Below the pieces are notes generated by a model. The model was given only the letters and a program-made list of their open reading frames with translations, was not told the DNA's origin and did no database searches. From NCBI RefSeq assembly GCF_042100115.1, contig NC_091279.1:2232001-2296000 (forward strand): DNA of 64,000 bases. The letters are read 5' to 3'. A program made the position numbers and the translations under genes. This DNA is from Alternaria dauci. Lineage: Eukaryota > Ascomycota > Dothideomycetes > Pleosporales > Pleosporaceae. This document shows, in pieces, positions 58,241-64,000 of this stretch (within the stretch, counting starts at the first letter, position 1; each line of letters begins with the position of its first letter).

Positions 58241-60480
58241 GTTGTATAGAGAGGAGCACACTACTTTGCTCTAGAAAAGATGGTAAGATGTTTGGATATA
58301 AGGTGCAAGAGTGAATAGCTTGATAATCTTCTAGTTATCTTGTAGAGTCATAAACCACCTGTATATAACTATCACTAGCTCAAAAGTATCTTCGCGTTAG
58401 CACGAATCCCACTCCACTAACGCGTTTCCAAAAAGGAATATGGAGAAGAGAAGATGAGAAAAAGGAAAGGTTGTGAGAAGAAGAAAAGGATGTGAGAAGA
58501 AGGAAAATGATAAGGGTGACTTTCAAGGCGAGGGCTTGGGAGGCGGCGATAATTGATCAACCTTTTTCGACCCTATGATTGAATACCCTTCCAATCAGAG
58601 AAGATTATAGGCTAATTATTAAACACTTGTGCTTTATAAGCAGGTTACTAAACATATACAGAGCAGGGTGTAGACCTAACTCTAAATATCGTGAGTATTC
58701 GGCTATACAGCCCCCAGATACTGCATGGGCACTATCCAAAGATGAAAAGCTATCTACACGTAACAAGCGTAGTGAAGCCAAGCTGTAACACTACACTAGT
58801 CGTATGCTTCTTGGTGTTCTTTTTTCTTCCAAGCTTATAAAATTAGATTTTCTTATCTCAAAAACTTCTCACTCATGTCACGGCGCTAGCTGAGGTAGCC
58901 AGCGCACACATAATCTAATTGGCTGTGTGGCAAGTCTAAGCGCTAGTCAAAGCGCTGAGTTCTGCAAGACTATTGCGACAACTGTTCCTGTATAGCTCTT
59001 TAGGCTACGTTTTATCAATTACGCTCTACTAGCTGTAGTAGAGCTCTGCCTGATATGTCTGTAACAATAGATGCTGCTTTCGTGTTTGTTTCCCTACCTG
59101 TAAGCCTGCTACTGTGACAACTCACCTACTTTTTAGTCTTTGCTTACCTCTTTTCTCGTTGCTTTTACTGCGTGCAGCTCAGTTTTGACACACTGCATGT
59201 TATCTTAAGTGGCAACAGTTACCCGCAGTAATTACGAACTTATCGTGGATTTGTTTTATAAATGTAACCATAGCCCACTTAACCTTAGCCTGATTGCAGT
59301 ATAGATGCGGGGTATGCATATATTTACAACACGCACTACATCTCAACAACTTTAAAGTGTAGAATAAGTATTCTAGGTCTGCGCTTTATGTCTATCCCTG
59401 TATGGGTCACTGCATAGGCTTAGTTGTGATTGTTGGAATTAATACGATCCGCATCTCTACCTCTTCCCTCTGTTTATTCACTCTGCAGAGTAAATCATAG
59501 CTTGATTGGAGCTCTAATGTAAAGCTCTAGTTAGCCTAGTAAATTAGCTTTGTATTTGAGGATCGATACTCCAATTGTCAGAACGCAGCCCTGCACCACT
59601 ACGCGATGCAACCCAAAAGGTACGTATGAACAGTGAACTACTGATCATGGTGCAGGATAGTATATATCGTCAGCTCGGCCTGACACCAATGTCAATTTTA
59701 ACGTAGCCTGAACAAGCGCCCCGTTATAACTCTAGATGTTATACTATTGAAAGAAGAGTTAGCAAGCAACAGCCCCTAGGAATAACCACATAGTAGTACA
59801 TCTGCGCCTACGCTCAAAGATACTCCCTCATTCATCTTTAGACTACTTTGAAGCGGCAGCTGTAGTAGACACTGTAATAGTTATCCTCATGATTTGACCC
59901 CATAAAAACAATTAAAGACTAAGATTAGAAAGCTTTGTTACAACCTAAGCACGATGCCTTATAGGACTTACTACAATTGTAGCGGAGAAACTGCCTCAGA
60001 CTTCGCAACTCTATGGCAGGACGCTCCGCAAGGGTACTACTCAACCACAGGATTGTAATTTGGTAGGATAAAAAAGAATACAATTCTACTAATAACATTA
60101 TGCGAGACTAGAAGGTGCAAGAGAAATTCGAGCAATTCTAGGATAAGAGAGGGAGGCAGATTGACAAACTGCGATCCGTCATTACCTCAAATGCAGAACT
60201 TGTTCTATCTACAGTGCCCGTACGTTCGATGAACACGATGATACGATGAACACCCCCACAACAATAACACAACTTCAACGCGTCATAACTCAAGCAACAT
60301 GGATCCGATTCAAGAAGCGACGTCCATCCCTGCGTAGCGGGACACCCTATATGGCGGGACGCTACAGACACTCCCTAACACAACAAACTAAACAACAGGT
60401 TAGAAGAATAGATATTCTTAGAATAGTAGCCTTAAGCTATAAACTCTATTCTCTCTAGCTATTCTTTTAAAAATAAGTTC
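58241..60480. other. 2.2-kb region, no gene seen
   Basis: Moderately AT-rich, with a purine-rich stretch at 58430-58510 (GAGAAGAAGAAAAGG type). Short frames only. Possibly decayed element sequence; no domain could be read. Confidence 0.35.
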
Positions 60481-61013
60481 TACTTACTATATAATATAAT
60501 AATTTACTGTAAGTGTTACGCGACTACCTCGCTTTAGCTAGCTGTATATGCGTTAAAAGTTTATATATCTTATTTAAAATCTATTACGTTATAGCTTATT
60601 ATATTATTATCCTATCCTAAGAACTACGCTTAAGCCTAAGAGGTTATTATACTTCTATACTAATTCTAAGTCTACCTACGAGAAGTGCTAGATAAGGAGG
60701 ACCCTATATACCTAGCTTAAAGTAGCTTAGCTATAATCTATTACTACTAGCGCTAGATCTATAACTATCTAGCTATATAGCTATATAGCTATATAGCGCT
60801 TTTACTAAGCGCTCTAGGATACCTAAAACCTAGCTTAGATTAGGAGTAGGGCTAGGTTTAAAGGCTCCTAATATTTAGCTTATATTAATAGATACACCTA
60901 GTATTAAAAGTATAGCTATCGTCTAATATAGCTATTATCTAACTTTAAGATATAGTAAAATAGATTACTATAGATAATATAAAAACTTATATATTATAGA
61001 GATAGACCTACTA

Positions 61014-61874
61014 TTATACTAGTGTATAGAGTAAGTAAGAGAGCTTCCTTATAAGTACTCCTTCTACTCTATATTAAGGGGATTAGAAGGGATAGAGGGA
61101 ATTATTATTAAACCTTAATATAATCCTATATAGGTTTTTTCTTTTAATAGTATAGAATATATACCTAACTCTTTTTATAATAATTAATTACTTCTACTTA
61201 CTACCTACTTATAAACTTATTACTAGCTATATAGAGGATAAAACTTTAATACTAAGATATTAGTATCTTTATATACTCTAATACTTATATAAATAGTAAA
61301 GCTTATAGGGATACTATTTAACTTAGTAAAGAAGTAATTTTAATATTTAGCTAATACTACTAGTTATCCTATAAGGGGGTAGCTAAAACCCTATTATAAT
61401 TAGATTCTCTAGAAGAGACTATTAGAAGCTATATTATACTATACTATTAAGTAACTCCTTAGACTAATACTATTTACTCTTAAAAATAAGTACTATACCT
61501 AGGAATAGAAATTACTTATACTAATACTATAGATAGAAAATACTAATTTAATAGACTAAATAATAACCCCCCTTAAAAATAATATTAGATAGAAAATACT
61601 ATATAGGTGTTAGAGTATATAAAGATACTAATATCTTAGTGTTAAAGTTTTATCCTCTATACAGCTAGTAATACGCTTAGAAATAGGTAGTAGATAGAAG
61701 TAATTAATTATTATAAGAAGAGTAGTAAGTATATTTAATACTATTAAAGTAAAAACTTATAAAAGGTTCTATAAAGGTTTAAGAATAGATAGATAACCCA
61801 TTATTCCTCCCTTAATATAGAGTAGAAGGAGTACTTATATAGAAGCCTCCTTACTTACTCTATACACTAGTATA
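61014..61874. mobile_element. Element with about 280-bp terminal inverted repeats
   Basis: The left end TATACTAGTGTATAGAGTAA is the reverse complement of the right end (61855-61874 region). The match continues through CCTTCTACTCTATATTAA and, further in, GTATCTTTATATACTCTAA versus its complement at about 61609-61630. Arms of about 280 bases leave about 300 bases between them, with no coding. This fits a non-autonomous DNA transposon; the family is unknown. Confidence 0.7.
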
Positions 61875-62221
61875 AACCTCCCCTTCCTAGAGTTATAGTC
61901 CTATTATAACTCTTCCGCTTATAGGCTTCGCTAAGTAAAATTAAATAAATAAAAATAAATAAAGGAGAAGAGTAAAGGAGAGACAAAAGTTAGTTTAAAC
62001 TTATAAAATCTAAGAAACTAAAGTAGTATAAAGGAAATCTTTAGACTAGGTAATACCTTATATTATTATAGTAAGTGTTTTTAATAGAATTTAGGTTATA
62101 GAACTATAACCTAGATTCTATTACCTAGGTAGCTAGTCCTTTACTTCTTATTATAATTACTATAACGTAAGGCTGCAGTAGGGGTAGGAGGTATAGTAAT
62201 ATTAGATACTTATAGGCTACT

Positions 62222-63630
62222 AGACTTAGCTTTAGCCTTTATAGACTTTTTTTATTATTATAGTATATTTAGAGACTTTTCTTTAGGATAGAGCGCTAGC
62301 TAAGTAACTATAGGCTTATATAAGCTTATATTTAGTACTACTAGTATATATATAGTATATTATAAACGCTAGATACTAAAGATATATAATAGTAGTAAGT
62401 TATATATTAACTAGAGACTATAAGACGTAACCTTCTAATATATACGCTATCTTCTACTATCCTTTACTATTTCTTCCCTATCTAACCTTTATAACTACCC
62501 TTTATAACTACTACTACCTCTACTACTACTACCTCTACTACCCTTACTACCCCTTCTTATAAATAACTAACTAGCTACTTATAGTATAGCTACTACTATC
62601 TAATAATTAGCTTTAGTTAGAGGAATATTAGTATTAGTACTATCTACGCCTTATTCTCTTATCCTTATAGTATCTCTTTAAATTCCCTCTCCTTAAGCCT
62701 AAGATACTAGTCTTTAAGTACTCTTTTAATATTAATAGCTTAGTAGTATAGCTATCTCTTAGTCTCTTTACTCTACTTACTAAAGGTTAGGTAGGTAAGG
62801 TAGCTAAATATAAGGAGATTAATAAGGTAGTAGGTGTTAGTATAGATAATCTCCTTATACTTTATAACCCTCTTTAGATACTATATTCTAGTCTACTTAT
62901 AGGTTACTTTTATTATAATATTACTAACCCTAGACCTCTTAAGAAGGTACTAGCTAATAGATTTACTATTACTAAGGATTTAAAGTATTAGAGGTATTTA
63001 CTTCTTTAGGTCTTTACTAACTACTAGATTTAGCTCTTAGGTGTATATAGTAGTAGGGCTTATATTATTTATATTTAATAAGTTAAGGGGCTCCTTTCTA
63101 GAGAGGGTACACTAGCCTAGCTAGATAGCTATAATAAGTTACCTTAAGGGATATATAGTATTTATATATAGTATAATTTAATTATATATAGTGTAATTTA
63201 ATTATATATAGTAAAACTTAATTATATATAGTAGGATACTTAAAGTTAGTATTAGTATAAAGATTAGAAGTAGCTAGGTTTTTATATAACCCTTCTTAGT
63301 TATAGTAAATATACTATATCCTCCCCTTTATAATATATTATAATCGTATTACTAGCTAATACTAGCGATCCCTATTAGATCTCTACTAAGGCTTAATAGG
63401 TATCTTTTTTAGTTACCTTTAGTAAATTTTCTTTAACTTTAGTTTTTATATATAAATATTAGAGCTTTACTACTATAAAACACTAATTAGTCTAGCTTTT
63501 AAATTATGTTATTACTTTATCTTTTTTATAAACTTCTGTAACTAATAAGTAAAGGGATAGCTACTTTTTACTTTTTTAAAGTTTTATTTTAATAATACCC
63601 CCCTACTTATAGAAAATAAAAAATTATAGG
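62222..63630 (-). repeat. 1.35-kb dispersed repeat, copy D
   Basis: Same orientation as copies B and C, from CTTAGCTTTAGCCTTTATAG to CCCCCCTACTTATAGAAAAT. It is about 40-70 bases longer than the others, owing to short expansions such as repeated CTACTACCT near 62510-62535 and extra ATATATAGT units near 63160-63230. Confidence 0.75.
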
Positions 63631-64000
63631 CTACCTAAATAAGAGTAAATATTCTTATCCTAGTTAGTTAGTAATCTAATAGTAGGCTTATTAGATTCTA
63701 TAAAGTATCCTATCTTATCTAGTTCTAAAGTAATCTTATTAGCTAGTTAAGCTAGAGTATTCGCTTAAGTAATATTCTTATCCTTTTTATTCTAATCCTT
63801 ATTATAAGCTAGAGCCCTTCCCTTATTAGTAAAGAAAGATTAAATAGGGATATTCTCTTTAGGTACTACTATAAAAGTAGACTTCTCTAGTTATTATTAA
63901 ATAACCTAAGGTTCTTTAACTTTCTTAATAACTTTCTATTACTTAACCTTTATATATTAAATCTACTATTCTTTACTTATATTATTAATCTTAATATATT

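Larger units (their letters stand above)
60480..64000. other. AT-rich, RIP-like repeat block 2
   Basis: Composition changes sharply near 60460 to the TpA-rich state of block 1 and stays so to the window end. It contains a short (TATAGC)n run near 60770-60800, a long-inverted-repeat element and a fourth long copy of the 1.35-kb repeat. Sequence after 63640 is unrecognised and continues beyond the window. Confidence 0.8.

Overview
The window reads as nuclear DNA of a filamentous ascomycete, most likely a Dothideomycete of the Pleosporales type. Genes carry short introns of about 45-60 bases with GT...CTAAC/CTGAC...AG signals. The gene set (LYS9, SEC15, RMP1, RAI1, a Mei2-like protein, a WOPR regulator, a GH18 chitinase) is fungal. 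GC-normal DNA switches abruptly to very AT-rich, TpA-rich DNA full of decayed repeats, as expected from repeat-induced point mutation (RIP). The assignment is inference from gene content and architecture; no species is claimed.

Layout. 0.1-5.8 kb is a compact housekeeping block: LYS9 (lysine synthesis) and SEC15 (exocyst) diverge from a 0.7-kb spacer, and RMP1 (RNase MRP) converges on SEC15. 5.8-14.8 kb is gene-poor. It holds one small spliced gene (10.9-11.4 kb) and a rearranged, decayed set of fragments of the neighbouring mei2-like gene (12.9-14.1 kb). The intact mei2-like gene follows at 14.8-16.8 kb, then a 3-kb gap and a small orphan gene at 19.8 kb. 21.0-24.5 kb holds an acidic orphan, RAI1 and a TEX30/KANL3-type alpha/beta hydrolase.

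24.8-28.7 kb holds a striking divergent pair: a protein with a complete trypsin-like triad, two C2H2 fingers and a Myb/SANT-like C-terminus, facing a single-exon protein with a C-terminal membrane anchor. At 30.5-32.3 kb lies a WOPR (Wor1/Ryp1/Sge1 type) transcription factor, with about 9.5 kb of apparently gene-free DNA upstream of it. 41.8-45.1 kb has a secondary-metabolism type O-methyltransferase and a secreted GH18 chitinase.

From 45.56 kb to the end the window is repeat-driven. The first AT-rich block begins inside a mutated 5S rRNA gene and runs to about 52.5 kb. It contains three long copies of a 1.35-kb repeat, a truncated copy, and a Fot1/pogo transposase remnant. A GC-normal island (52.6-60.5 kb) holds kinase-like and OrsD-like pseudogenes, two inverted paralogous orphan genes, duplicated 235-bp hairpin-bearing repeats and an intact orphan gene. 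A second AT-rich block (60.5-64 kb) contains a long-inverted-repeat element and a fourth copy of the 1.35-kb repeat. This right third looks like a dynamic accessory compartment next to a conserved core. All splice sites were read by eye from consensus signals and reading frame.
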